Source: CAYPHY01 sp964410625 (GTDB taxonomy: Bacteria > Chloroflexota > Anaerolineae > Promineifilales > Promineifilaceae). Taken from it: a DNA stretch of 64,000 bases. A program made the translations under genes and the position numbers. Each line of letters opens with the position of its first letter. Within the stretch, counting starts at the first letter, position 1. The notes under the pieces are model-generated. The model saw only the letters and a list, made by a program, of their open reading frames with translations, did no database searches and had not been told where the DNA came from. This document shows, piece by piece, positions 43,398 to 50,707 of the stretch. Location: assembly GCA_964410625.1 (NCBI GenBank), contig CAYPHY010000026.1, forward strand, positions 1 to 64,000. The letters are read 5' to 3'.

Positions 43398-43472
43398 GGG
43401 AGTGTATGTGTGTATTAGTGTATTCGTGTATTGGTACATTAACGAATACACCAATACACCATTATACCTTAT
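43398..43472. repeat. Inverted TATTGGTA/GTGTATTAG-unit arrays
   Basis: GTGTATTAGTGTATTCGTGT units facing AACGAATACACCAATACACC units, between HMG-CoA synthase and thiolase genes of one operon. Confidence 0.85.
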
Positions 43473-43479
43473 GCTTATC

Positions 43480-44556
43480 TTATGTTAGTTTGAGTTTATC
43501 GCGGAAGCGGGTGTAGGTGGCGTAGTCTATCGGAGTGCGACGGCCGATATAGGTCTCCGTGCTCGTCGCCCGGCCACGCACTTCGGCGAGGCGGTCGGTG
43601 GTCACGATGTCGAAGGCGTCAGAACCCGCGCCGGAACCGTAGCTGACCATCAGGATACGGTCGCCCGGTTCGGCCACATCAAGGATGGCGGTCAGGCCAA
43701 TCATCGTCGAGCCGGAGTAGGTATTGCCGATGCGCGGGCTGAGCAGACCAGGCTCAATTTGGGCATTGGAAAAGCCGAGCATCTTCGCCGCCCGTTGCGG
43801 GAATTTGGCATTGGGTTGGTGGAAGACCGCCCATTGGTAATCGGCCGCCGTCCGCCCCACCATCTCCATCAACGCCTCGGCCGCGCCGGTGACATGCTTA
43901 AAGTAAGCCGGTTCGCCGGTGAAGCGGTCGCCGTGTGAAGGATAATTGGCATGTTCGCGCCGCCAGAAGTCGGGGGTGTCGGTCACGTAGGAGTAGGAGC
44001 CTTCGATGAGCGCCACGGCTTCTTCCGCTGGGCCGATGAGCAGGGCTGCGCCACCGGCCGCGGCCGTATATTCCAGCGCATCCCCCGGCCGTCCCTGGGC
44101 GGTGTCCATGCCGATGCTCAACGCATAGCGAGCCATGCCGGAACCGACAAAGCCCATCGCCGCCTGCATCGCTTCGGTTCCTGCCTTACAGGCAAACTCC
44201 CAATCGGCCGCTTGCGTGTTTGGCACCGCGCCAATCGCTTCGGCGACAATGGTGCTGGTCGGCTTGACCGCATAGGGATGGCTCTCGCTGCCGACCCAGA
44301 CGGCACGAATCTCGCGCGGGTCAATCTGGGCGCGGAGCATGGCGTCACGCGCCGCCTCAATAGACATCGTCACCACATCCTCATCCAGTCCATTGACTGC
44401 TTTCTCTTTCACCGGTGTGCCGCCGGTCCCGCCAGTCCACATGCGGGAAATCTCTTCCCCCGGCAACCGGTAACGCGGCACATAAGCCCCATAGCCGACA
44501 ATCCCCACTGGCCGGTCAGGGCGCATTAAACCATTGTTGGGTGTGTTGTTATTCAC
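43480..44556 (-). CDS. Hydroxymethylglutaryl-CoA synthase
   Basis: A 358-residue HMG-CoA synthase of the archaeal-type branch, condensing acetyl-CoA with acetoacetyl-CoA. Visible: VGIVGYGAYVPRYRLPGEEI, AVWVGSESHPYAVKPTSTIV, WEFACKAGTEAMQAAM (catalytic Cys), AVFHQPNAKFPQRAAKMLGF (His) and GNTYSGSTMIGLTAILD. It lies between HMG-CoA reductase and the thiolase on the same strand, forming the upper mevalonate pathway for isoprenoids. Confidence 0.95.
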   Translation of the reverse strand: MNNNTPNNGLMRPDRPVGIVGYGAYVPRYRLPGEEISRMWTGGTGGTPVKEKAVNGLDEDVVTMSIEAARDAMLRAQIDPREIRAVWVGSESHPYAVKPTSTIVAEAIGAVPNTQAADWEFACKAGTEAMQAAMGFVGSGMARYALSIGMDTAQGRPGDALEYTAAAGGAALLIGPAEEAVALIEGSYSYVTDTPDFWRREHANYPSHGDRFTGEPAYFKHVTGAAEALMEMVGRTAADYQWAVFHQPNAKFPQRAAKMLGFSNAQIEPGLLSPRIGNTYSGSTMIGLTAILDVAEPGDRILMVSYGSGAGSDAFDIVTTDRLAEVRGRATSTETYIGRRTPIDYATYTRFRDKLKLT

Positions 44557-44576
44557 TCTTACCTCTCTCTAAAGCA

Positions 44577-44646
44577 GAGACTAGGAGACTAAGAGATTGG
44601 GAGACTTTCTCGCTGATAATCTCCCAGTCTCCTAGTCTCTTAGTCT
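44577..44646. repeat. Inverted GGAGACTA-unit arrays, near-perfect hairpin
   Basis: AGAGACTAGGAGACTAAGAG facing CTCCTAGTCTCTTAGTCT with a loop of about 14 bases; the best-preserved hairpin of this family in the window. Confidence 0.9.
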
Positions 44647-44649
44647 GTT

Positions 44650-45996
44650 TTATCTGCCGTTCGCCAACAGTTCCACCGCCCGATCCACGCGAATGTTGCG
44701 CTCGGCGACGAGTTGATCGGCGATGGCCTGCACTTCTGTTTCGTGTGCCCCAGCGGCCAGGGCGACCTGCCGCGCATGGAGGCGCATATGGCCTTGTTGG
44801 ATGCCCACCGTCGCCAGGGCTTTGATCGCCGCCAGGTTTTGCGCCAGGCCAACGGCCGCCATCACCTGTGCCAGCTCCCCGGCCGACGATACATTCAATA
44901 TCTTCATCGCCACTCGTGCCGTCGGATGGGCTTTGGTCGCTCCGCCGACGATACCGACGGCCAACGGCAGTGTCAATTCGCCGTAGAGATCGCCATTGGC
45001 GTCTACGTGCCAGTCAGTCAGGGCGGTGTAACGGCCGTTCCGCGCCGCATAGGCGTGCGCCCCCGCCTCCACTGCTCGCCAATCGTTGCCGGTGGCGATA
45101 CAGACGGCATCAATGCCGTTCATAATCCCTTTGTTGTGCGTCGTTGCCCGGTAAGGGTCTACAACGGCAAAGGCGTTGGCCTCTTCCACTAATTGCGCCA
45201 CTTCCTCCCCCGGTATCCCCGGCAGCTTCAGGCTCTCGGCCGGAATGGTGCAACGAGCCGTCGCCGTTCGTTGGTCACTCAGGTTGGAGAGGATACGCAA
45301 GTGGGTACGGCCGCCGGTCAATTCGGCGATCAACGGCGCAAGGGCTTCCACAGCGGTGTTGATCGCGTTTGCCCCCATCGCATCGCGGGTGTCGTAAAGC
45401 AGATGGACAACCAGCATCGGGCCAACGGAGGAATCGGGAAAGGTGCGAACCTCCACTCCCTTCGCGCCCCCACCACGCTTGACGATGTTCTGGCTGCACG
45501 CATTGGCGACGGCCATTAGCCGTTGTTCATTGGCCTGCAATGCCAGCGTGGCCTGATGGAGATCAGGCACGTCCAACACCTGCACCTGGCCGATCATCAC
45601 CGGCTCTGATGCCTCAGTTTGGAAGCCGCCGCCGTCACGGATAAGCTTGGCTGAATAGCTAACGGCCGCCAGCACGCTTGGTTCTTCCACCGACATAGGG
45701 ATCAGGTAGTCGCGGCCGTTGATTAAAAAGTTGGCGGCAATGCCCAATGGCAGCGAATATGTCCCCACCGCATTTTCGATCATCACATCCGCCTGTGCCG
45801 GTTGCAGCCCTTCACCGGCCAGGATCGCCTGTTCATGCGGCTCCAGCCCCGCCCACTCCGCTACCCACGCTGCGCGTTCGCGCAGGGACAATTTGTAGAA
45901 ACCGGGAAGGCGGGAGCTTTTGTTAGTTACTGGTGTATTGGTTACTCGTGTATTCGTTATTGCTTTATCGGTTATTAGTGTATTGACTAACGCCAT
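44650..45996 (-). CDS. Hydroxymethylglutaryl-CoA reductase, class II
   Basis: A 448-residue class II HMG-CoA reductase, making mevalonate. Conserved: SRLPGFYKLSLRERA, MIENAVGTYSLPLGIAANFL, YLIPMSVEEPSVLAAVSYSA, VHLLYDTRDAMGANAINTAV, NKGIMNGIDAVCIATGNDWR and GHMRLHARQVALAAGA. The first 26 residues (ALVNTLITDKAITNTRVTNT...) are not part of the family: they are encoded by an AATACACCAGTAACTAA-type repeat array that begins right after the ATG and contains no other start. It is therefore a protein whose N-terminus was captured from repeat DNA. First gene of the mevalonate operon. Confidence 0.94.
   Translation of the reverse strand: MALVNTLITDKAITNTRVTNTPVTNKSSRLPGFYKLSLRERAAWVAEWAGLEPHEQAILAGEGLQPAQADVMIENAVGTYSLPLGIAANFLINGRDYLIPMSVEEPSVLAAVSYSAKLIRDGGGFQTEASEPVMIGQVQVLDVPDLHQATLALQANEQRLMAVANACSQNIVKRGGGAKGVEVRTFPDSSVGPMLVVHLLYDTRDAMGANAINTAVEALAPLIAELTGGRTHLRILSNLSDQRTATARCTIPAESLKLPGIPGEEVAQLVEEANAFAVVDPYRATTHNKGIMNGIDAVCIATGNDWRAVEAGAHAYAARNGRYTALTDWHVDANGDLYGELTLPLAVGIVGGATKAHPTARVAMKILNVSSAGELAQVMAAVGLAQNLAAIKALATVGIQQGHMRLHARQVALAAGAHETEVQAIADQLVAERNIRVDRAVELLANGR
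45905..45993. repeat. Repeat array encoding the N-terminus of HMG-CoA reductase
   Basis: Units such as TTACTCGTGTATTCG and TTATTAGTGTATTG on the plus strand; on the coding strand they read Asn-Thr-Pro/Arg-Val-Thr-type codons without stops. Confidence 0.8.
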
Positions 45997-46246
45997 TTAA
46001 TCTTCAACCTCAATTGTGCCTCACACACATCTACCAGAGGGGACTATACACACGGATTCCTGTCAAAATCTACCGAACTACTACAACGGATAGGGAAACC
46101 AGCGGATGAAGCGAGATTTAGGAGGGATAGAGAGATACAGAACAATCAATCCGTTTATTTCTTTATCTGTTGTAGCCATCGCCGTTATTGTTCATTGTCA
46201 ATTGTTCGTTTGCCGTGTACGATAGAGTGCAAAGTGGATTCGGCCG

Positions 46247-46948
46247 ATGCGATCATTTAGAACGTCCGCCATCATCTTGACCTTATTCATGCTGCTGCTG
46301 GTAGCGGCGGCCGCCTTTGTCTTTTTGTTGCAAGGGGATTTGCGCTTGCGTAACCAGGTGTTGGAATCGCAGCGGGAAGCTGATCGGTTGCGCCAATCGC
46401 AAGCGCAAACAGAGCTGCTGTTGGGCGCGGCCGAAGCGACCCGCGACGCCTCTTTCGCAGCGCTGGCAACGGCCGAAAACAATGTCTTGCTACTGGATGG
46501 GGAGTTGGTGGAAAGCGCACAGGAACTTAACGACATGGAGACGCGGGTGGCGGAGTTGGAAGCACAACTTTCGACGGCCGAGGCCGACTTTACCGCCTTA
46601 CAAGAAAGCGCCCAAAACCAACCGCCGGTCGTCGCCATCGTTGACCCGCAGGAAGGGGAGACCCTGCAAGCTGGTCAATCCGTGGGGATCACGGTTGTCG
46701 CCAGCGACAGCAATGGCCTGGAGCAATTGCAAATCCTGGTTGATGGTGATGTCCACGTTAGTTACACCGACATCGGCGGCGAAACGCTCTACACGCGCAC
46801 CACTTCCTGGACTGTGCCGGGCGAACCGGGGGAATATACGATTGCCGCCGAAGCCATAAATAGTAATGAGAACACCAGCGAGACATCGATCACCGTTGTT
46901 GTCGCTGCGGCCGCCACCGCCACGCCAACGGTCACTCCTACCCCCTAG
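46247..46948 (+). CDS. Membrane-anchored coiled-coil protein with Ig-like domain
   Basis: A 233-residue protein. An N-terminal membrane helix (IILTLFMLLLVAAAAFVFLL, about 8-28) is followed by a coiled coil (about 30-125: RNQVLESQREADRLRQSQAQ, ELEAQLSTAEADF), then an Ig-like domain (about 128-218: PPVVAIVDPQEGETLQAGQS, GLEQLQILVDGDV) and a Thr/Pro tail. Such Ig-like domains in Chloroflexota envelope proteins often bind or scaffold. No catalytic residues. The region 45997-46246 upstream holds nothing recognisable. Confidence 0.7.
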   Translation: MRSFRTSAIILTLFMLLLVAAAAFVFLLQGDLRLRNQVLESQREADRLRQSQAQTELLLGAAEATRDASFAALATAENNVLLLDGELVESAQELNDMETRVAELEAQLSTAEADFTALQESAQNQPPVVAIVDPQEGETLQAGQSVGITVVASDSNGLEQLQILVDGDVHVSYTDIGGETLYTRTTSWTVPGEPGEYTIAAEAINSNENTSETSITVVVAAAATATPTVTPTP

Positions 46949-46991
46949 CAAACGACCATAAACAATTCAGTTATATTCAACACAAATATTT

Positions 46992-47073
46992 AACGCAGAG
47001 GCGCAGAGAAACAGAGCCGCAGAGTTTTTTCATTATCTCTGCGGCTCTGCTCCTCTGTGCTTCTGCGTTTTTT
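46992..47073. terminator. Repeat-built bidirectional terminator
   Basis: Arms of CGCAGAGGCGCAGAG units (46992-47024) and the complement (47036-47068). A T6 run follows on the plus strand and one also lies in the loop. It lies between convergent genes. Confidence 0.75.
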
Positions 47074-47104
47074 AAGAATACACTTAACTCAATTCTGGCA
47101 GGTT

Positions 47105-47440
47105 CTAAGACGACTTCTTACGACGGCGCGTTTTCTTTGGCGGTGCTTGTCCTGCCTCCTGAGGTACGTTGATCTCAACCGTGGCCTCGTCTACGATACC
47201 CACGACCACGGCCCGTACTGGCGCGGTCTTGCGCCCCAGGATTTGTCGCGCTCCATTCCCCTCATCCAACACCAGGACGCGATCCCCCACACCCGCCTGG
47301 ACGACGTCCACGCAAATGTCATAGCTGCCCGTCGGCCGCCCATCCAGCCCCAACTGATCGACAATGAGCAGCTTACGGCCGTCAAATGCCTCATGTTTAA
47401 TCGTCGCCACGACAGTTCCGGTAACTCGGCCGATGTACAT
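47105..47440 (-). CDS. EutN/CcmL-family microcompartment vertex protein
   Basis: A 111-residue BMC-P (pentameric vertex) domain protein. Typical: MYIGRVTGTVVATIKHEAFD, GRKLLIVDQLG, VDVVQAGVGDRVLVLDEGNGAR and VRAVVVGIVDEATVEI. A basic tail (PPKKTRRRKKSS) is unusual for the family. A second BMC-P gene lies just upstream. No BMC-H shell protein or encapsulated enzyme is in the window. Confidence 0.9.
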   Translation of the reverse strand: MYIGRVTGTVVATIKHEAFDGRKLLIVDQLGLDGRPTGSYDICVDVVQAGVGDRVLVLDEGNGARQILGRKTAPVRAVVVGIVDEATVEINVPQEAGQAPPKKTRRRKKSS

Positions 47441-47447
47441 AACTAAA

Positions 47448-47523
47448 TCCAGAGACTAAGAGATTAGGAGACTGAGCGACTCTAATCTGCCAGTCACTTA
47501 GTCTCTTAATCTCCTAGTCTCCT
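47448..47523. repeat. Inverted GGAGACTA-unit arrays between the two EutN/CcmL genes
   Basis: GAGACTAAGAGATTAGGAGAC units facing CTTAGTCTCTTAATCTCCTAG. The TAG stop of the upstream gene (47514-47516) lies in the right arm. Confidence 0.88.
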
Positions 47524-47786
47524 GCCTCCACATCATCCACAATCCCCACAATCGCATGATCAACGGGGACAAAGGTATTGGGCATGGCCTGGGCGGCTTC
47601 GCGGCTGCCGACGATGAAGACCAGTTCGCCGGGGCCAGCTTGTGCGGTGGCATCGGCCGCGACCACAGGCTCGCCCTTTGGTTGCTGCGCCTTCGTCAAC
47701 GGCTGGACAATCAGGAACTTAATCCCTTCCAGCCCTTCATATTTCTGTGTAGCCACCACCGTACCCGTCACCCGTGCTAATTGCAT
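47514..47786 (-). CDS. EutN/CcmL-family microcompartment vertex protein, second copy
   Basis: A 90-residue BMC-P protein: MQLARVTGTVVATQKYEGLE, GIKFLIVQPLT, AQAGPGELVFIVGSREAAQA and VDHAIVGIVDDVEAG. ATG 47786 matches the family start. It is separated from the first copy by a repeat hairpin that also provides its stop codon. Two vertex proteins in tandem suggest mixed pentamers or two shells built from hexamers encoded elsewhere. Confidence 0.9.
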   Translation of the reverse strand: MQLARVTGTVVATQKYEGLEGIKFLIVQPLTKAQQPKGEPVVAADATAQAGPGELVFIVGSREAAQAMPNTFVPVDHAIVGIVDDVEAGD

Positions 47787-47802
47787 AAAGCAAATCCCAT
47801 CG

Positions 47803-47838
47803 TAGAAACCGGGTTTTTCCAAAAAACCCAGTTTCTGA
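47803..47838. repeat. TAGAAACC hairpin repeat, copy 2
   Basis: TAGAAACCGGGTTTTT facing AAAAACCCAGTTTCT, in the gap between the vertex-protein and YgiT-type genes. Confidence 0.85.
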
Positions 47839-47844
47839 TCCCAC

Positions 47845-48066
47845 TCACAACGTCACAACTTCGACTTCCATCCGCTCAATAACTGGATGCTCCGCTTCCA
47901 GCATCCGGTCAATTTCATCTAAAGTTTTCGCATGAAAATAACGCTCACCGCATTCTCGACAAACTAGCGCGGGCACATTTTCTACCACGTATAGCTGACC
48001 TCTGAACCAATGAAGTCGTTTAACCTTTTTTTCGTATGGTTCGCCACCACAAAATTCGCAAATCAT
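47845..48066 (-). CDS. YgiT-type zinc-finger antitoxin-like protein
   Basis: A 73-residue protein with two Cys pairs (ICEFCGG and VCRECGERYF), the MqsA/YgiT N-terminal zinc-binding pattern, followed by a short helix (LDEIDRMLEAEHP). Proteins of this size are antitoxins of DUF4258 toxins. It starts two bases after the broken toxin gene, and GGAG precedes ATG 48066. The partner toxin carries a nonsense codon, so this is an orphan antitoxin or part of a dead module. Confidence 0.85.
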   Translation of the reverse strand: MICEFCGGEPYEKKVKRLHWFRGQLYVVENVPALVCRECGERYFHAKTLDEIDRMLEAEHPVIERMEVEVVTL

Positions 48067-48068
48067 TT

Positions 48069-48347
48069 TTACTCCGTCAAAGCATATACCGTGATGATTA
48101 ACAGCTCGCTGCTCACATGAAAACGACATATGATATGGATGAATCGCCCGTCAGGAACAGGACCTTCGATCCGTTACCGCGTTCCTCGTATATCGTGGGT
48201 CAAACGCTTATCTATCCACCCCTTCAGAATGGCATATTCCACATCCCGTCTTTCCAGCCCGTCTTCTAGCATCTCTTCTTCTGCATGAGCAGAAAGATAA
48301 TAGTTCCGTTCAATAATTTTTAGTCGAATACGTTCAATAATCGCCAA
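48069..48347 (-). pseudogene. DUF4258 toxin-like gene with in-frame stop
   Basis: The frame starts at TTG 48347 (GAGG close upstream) and reads RLKIIERNYYLSAHAEEEML, EDGLERRDVEYAILKGWIDK, HDIRGTR, then TAA at 48174-48176. It continues in the same frame RIEGPVPDGRFIHIICRF, LLIITVYALTE to a stop at 48069. The full 92-codon frame matches DUF4258 (Y..S.HA..em, G.i, g.RY.veG...dGr.i.vv). The stop replaces the conserved Tyr after GTR (TAT/TAC to TAA). Sequencing error remains possible. Confidence 0.75.
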
Positions 48348-48410
48348 GATGCCTCAGATAATTATATTATCATACTCAAGGGTTCTGTAACAATGTACGT
48401 TTTATGTCCA

Positions 48411-49088
48411 TCACGACATACGATCCTCAATTTCCCAGGCATGGTCGAGGACGTGCCAGGCTGTCCGGCGGACGAAGTAGCGCGGCCGCCAGCGCATCCC
48501 ACCACGCGGCCCTTGCGTCGCTATCTCACCGTGTGCGGTCGCCGCCAACGCCTCTAAAATCGCCTGGCGGGTCTGCTCCCATTGTTGGCTCAGGTCGGCG
48601 GTCTTATCCTGCTTAAATTTCCAGCCGAGTGCTGATAAATAGCCGCCATCGCTTTCCACCACATGGCTTACAATCCCTTCCGTCTCCCGGCCGCCGCCAC
48701 GCGGGCCTTTACGCAGTTCTTTGTCGCCTGCTGCTTGCACGGCCGCATCAAACGCCTGCCAGCACGCTTTCAACACTGCCTGAAAGCGTTGCAACTCATC
48801 CTCATCAATCGGCTCATCGTCCATTGTGGGAGCAACGGCCGGTGCGCCGAAGTCGGTCGTCGCGTTTCCCTCTAGCCGCTCGACAATGGTGAATGTAGAT
48901 TCATCGCTTGGTAGCTGGAACGCAATCCCCGCCGGGCGCAAGACATCGGCATAACGTGGGCCATAGTCCAGGAGGGCTTCTAGGGCGGATGGTTCATCAC
49001 GGCCGCTTCTGCACCAGCCAGGCCAATCCAGCGCACCGGCAAAGGTGCGCTTCTTTCCAATCTCCAGGTATACCTTAAGTTGGTTCAT
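48411..49088 (-). CDS. HicB-like N-terminus fused to DinB-like domain, second copy
   Basis: A 225-residue protein with the same layout as that at 17067-17771. The N-terminus VYLEIGKKRTFAGALDWPGW is HicB-like (ldwPGwcr.g..e..Al). The C-terminus is DinB-like, with HVVESDGGYLSAL, RPRYFVRRTAWHVLDHAWEIEDR and a His pattern suited to metal binding. AGAAGGA precedes ATG 49088; an upstream extension of the frame is rejected. Function unknown. Confidence 0.8.
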   Translation of the reverse strand: MNQLKVYLEIGKKRTFAGALDWPGWCRSGRDEPSALEALLDYGPRYADVLRPAGIAFQLPSDESTFTIVERLEGNATTDFGAPAVAPTMDDEPIDEDELQRFQAVLKACWQAFDAAVQAAGDKELRKGPRGGGRETEGIVSHVVESDGGYLSALGWKFKQDKTADLSQQWEQTRQAILEALAATAHGEIATQGPRGGMRWRPRYFVRRTAWHVLDHAWEIEDRMS

Positions 49089-49121
49089 ATTCCTTCTCCA
49101 CTTTGTAATCGGATCATATGG

Positions 49122-49156
49122 TAGAAACCGAGTTTTTTCAAAAAACTCGGTTTCTA
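49122..49156. repeat. TAGAAACC hairpin repeat, copy 3
   Basis: Perfect 15-bp arms TAGAAACCGAGTTTT / AAAACTCGGTTTCTA. It lies in the divergent promoter region of the DinB-fusion and sigma-factor genes. Confidence 0.88.
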
Positions 49157-49219
49157 ATATGCTCGCTTTTATGCCCACTTTTGCCCCCTTTCGTTGATGG
49201 GAGGTACAATAAGACGTGT

Positions 49220-49855
49220 ATGCCCCGTTTACGGACGAATGAGGAATGGTTAGAGGAACTGGGTTCCCCTGGCCCGGCGCGAGATGCGGCGTTGGTTGAT
49301 CTGCACGCGATCCTGACGGCCGGGTTGCAGCGTGGCGTCTTGAGCCAGGTGGACACGACCGCGCCCGAATTTGACACCCAGGCCGAAGACTTTGCCCAAG
49401 ATGCGTTGCTGAAAATATTAGAGAATCTCGACACATTTGAGGGGCGCAGCCAGTTCACCACCTGGGCGCACAAGATCGCGGTCAATATGGCGCTGACCGA
49501 ACTGCGCCGCAAACGTTGGCGCGATCCCTCATTGGAAAGCATGACGGAAACGGAAGATGGCGACTATACCCCCTCCTTCCTGGCCGACGAAGGGCCGGAG
49601 CCGGAGAACGCGGCCGAACGGCGCGAAATGCTGGCTACCGTCAACCGGTTGATTATGGAAGAGTTGACCGAAAAACAACGTACCGGTCTGCTTACCGCTA
49701 TCGTGGAAGGCCGCTCGGCCAACGATGTCGCCGAACTGATGGACATGAAGCCCAATGCCGTCTATAAATTGCTCCACGATGCGCGGCTGCGTTTGCGTGA
49801 CCGGCTGGCGAGAGAAGGACTGACCCCAGAAGAAGTCATTGCCGTTTTTGAGTAA
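49220..49855 (+). CDS. RNA polymerase sigma factor, ECF-like sigma-70
   Basis: A 211-residue ECF-type sigma factor. Region 2: AEDFAQDALLKILENLDTFE and SQFTTWAHKIAVNMALTELRR. Region 4: LTEKQRTGLLTAIVEGRSAN and VAELMDMKPNAVYKLLHDARLRLRDRL. The start at ATG 49220 is taken because upstream codons are in a hairpin repeat. A small zinc-finger protein 225 bases downstream is a likely anti-sigma partner. Confidence 0.93.
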   Translation: MPRLRTNEEWLEELGSPGPARDAALVDLHAILTAGLQRGVLSQVDTTAPEFDTQAEDFAQDALLKILENLDTFEGRSQFTTWAHKIAVNMALTELRRKRWRDPSLESMTETEDGDYTPSFLADEGPEPENAAERREMLATVNRLIMEELTEKQRTGLLTAIVEGRSANDVAELMDMKPNAVYKLLHDARLRLRDRLAREGLTPEEVIAVFE

Positions 49856-50080
49856 GTGAAATTACTACTATGGTAATGAGGATCACTCGTCCGCGTAAGA
49901 ATTCCGTTTTTTACCCTGTCAACTAAGGTGGATGGCACAATTGCCCAAGAAACTGTAATTTACCCGGTGGATAGATGGCTCACTATAAAATCCGACCTCA
50001 CCCATACAATCTACGTCCATGCTTCAATACCGCATCACCGGCGTTTTGCTGGCTAGACAATAGCCCGGAGCATTTGAACA

Positions 50081-50332
50081 ATGGCTACTTACGATAGAGT
50101 CCCCGATGAAGAAACGCTCAAAAAGCTGATGCGGATTCTTGAACTAACTCATGAACAAGAGTTCAGTTGTTTAGAAACCTTCGCTGTACTCGACCAGTAC
50201 GTGGAGATCCTCCTCCTTTGTAAACAGCGAGCAAGCTGGGACCTTCTGGTTGAGCAACATCTGGATTTGTGTGAGCAATGTAGAGCCGAATTTGAAGCCT
50301 TAATCCGTATTCTGCAGGCCGAAATGGGCTAA
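50081..50332 (+). CDS. Small zinc-finger (zf-HC2-like) anti-sigma candidate
   Basis: An 83-residue soluble protein with CLETFAVLDQYVE followed by LVEQHLDLCEQCRAEFEALI. The HxxxCxxC arrangement is the anti-sigma zinc-binding motif. No transmembrane helix follows, so it would be a cytoplasmic anti-sigma factor. It lies downstream of the ECF sigma gene in the same direction; the 225-base gap (49856-50080) contains nothing recognisable. The pairing is inferred. Confidence 0.7.
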   Translation: MATYDRVPDEETLKKLMRILELTHEQEFSCLETFAVLDQYVEILLLCKQRASWDLLVEQHLDLCEQCRAEFEALIRILQAEMG

Positions 50333-50348
50333 GCATAGTAAGTCAAAA

Positions 50349-50400
50349 AGAAAATCTACGTCATCTGCGTTTGATCCGCGCAATCTGCGTAACAATAAAC
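50349..50400. repeat. ATCTGCGT-unit array
   Basis: ATCTACGTCATCTGCGTTTG and related units, a one-armed member of the CAGATTTTCGCAGA family upstream of the DUF427 gene. Confidence 0.55.
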
Positions 50401-50419
50401 GTTTCTAAGGGAGAGAGCA

Positions 50420-50704
50420 ATGGCTAGAGCGATATGGAATGGGATTGTATTGGCCGAGAGTGAGCAGACAGAGCAGGTGGAGGGCAACACTTATTTTCCC
50501 CCGGAAAGCATCAATCGTGAATATTTTCGTGATAGCAGCCATCATACCATTTGCGGCTGGAAAGGGACGGCCAGCTATTACGACATCGTGAATGGGGAGC
50601 AACTGGTGCGGAATGCTGCCTGGTACTATCCCGATCCCAAATCGGCCGCCAAAAACATCACCAATCACGTCGCCTTCTATGGTATGGTCAAGGTGGAGAA
50701 GTAG
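50420..50704 (+). CDS. DUF427 domain protein
   Basis: A 94-residue protein of the DUF427 family: ARAIWNGIVLAESEQTEQVE, NTYFPPESINREYF, HTICGWKGTASYYDIV and NAAWYYPDPKSAAKNITNHVAFY match the conserved core. Biochemical role unknown. It is followed three bases later by glucokinase, so the two are cotranscribed. GGGAGAGAGC precedes ATG 50420. Confidence 0.9.
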   Translation: MARAIWNGIVLAESEQTEQVEGNTYFPPESINREYFRDSSHHTICGWKGTASYYDIVNGEQLVRNAAWYYPDPKSAAKNITNHVAFYGMVKVEK

Positions 50705-50707
50705 GCC

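Noticed and set aside
43398..43454. N-terminal extension of the thiolase
   Set aside because: The extra 19 codons are repeat units (TNTLIHTYT); the family start is ATG 43397.
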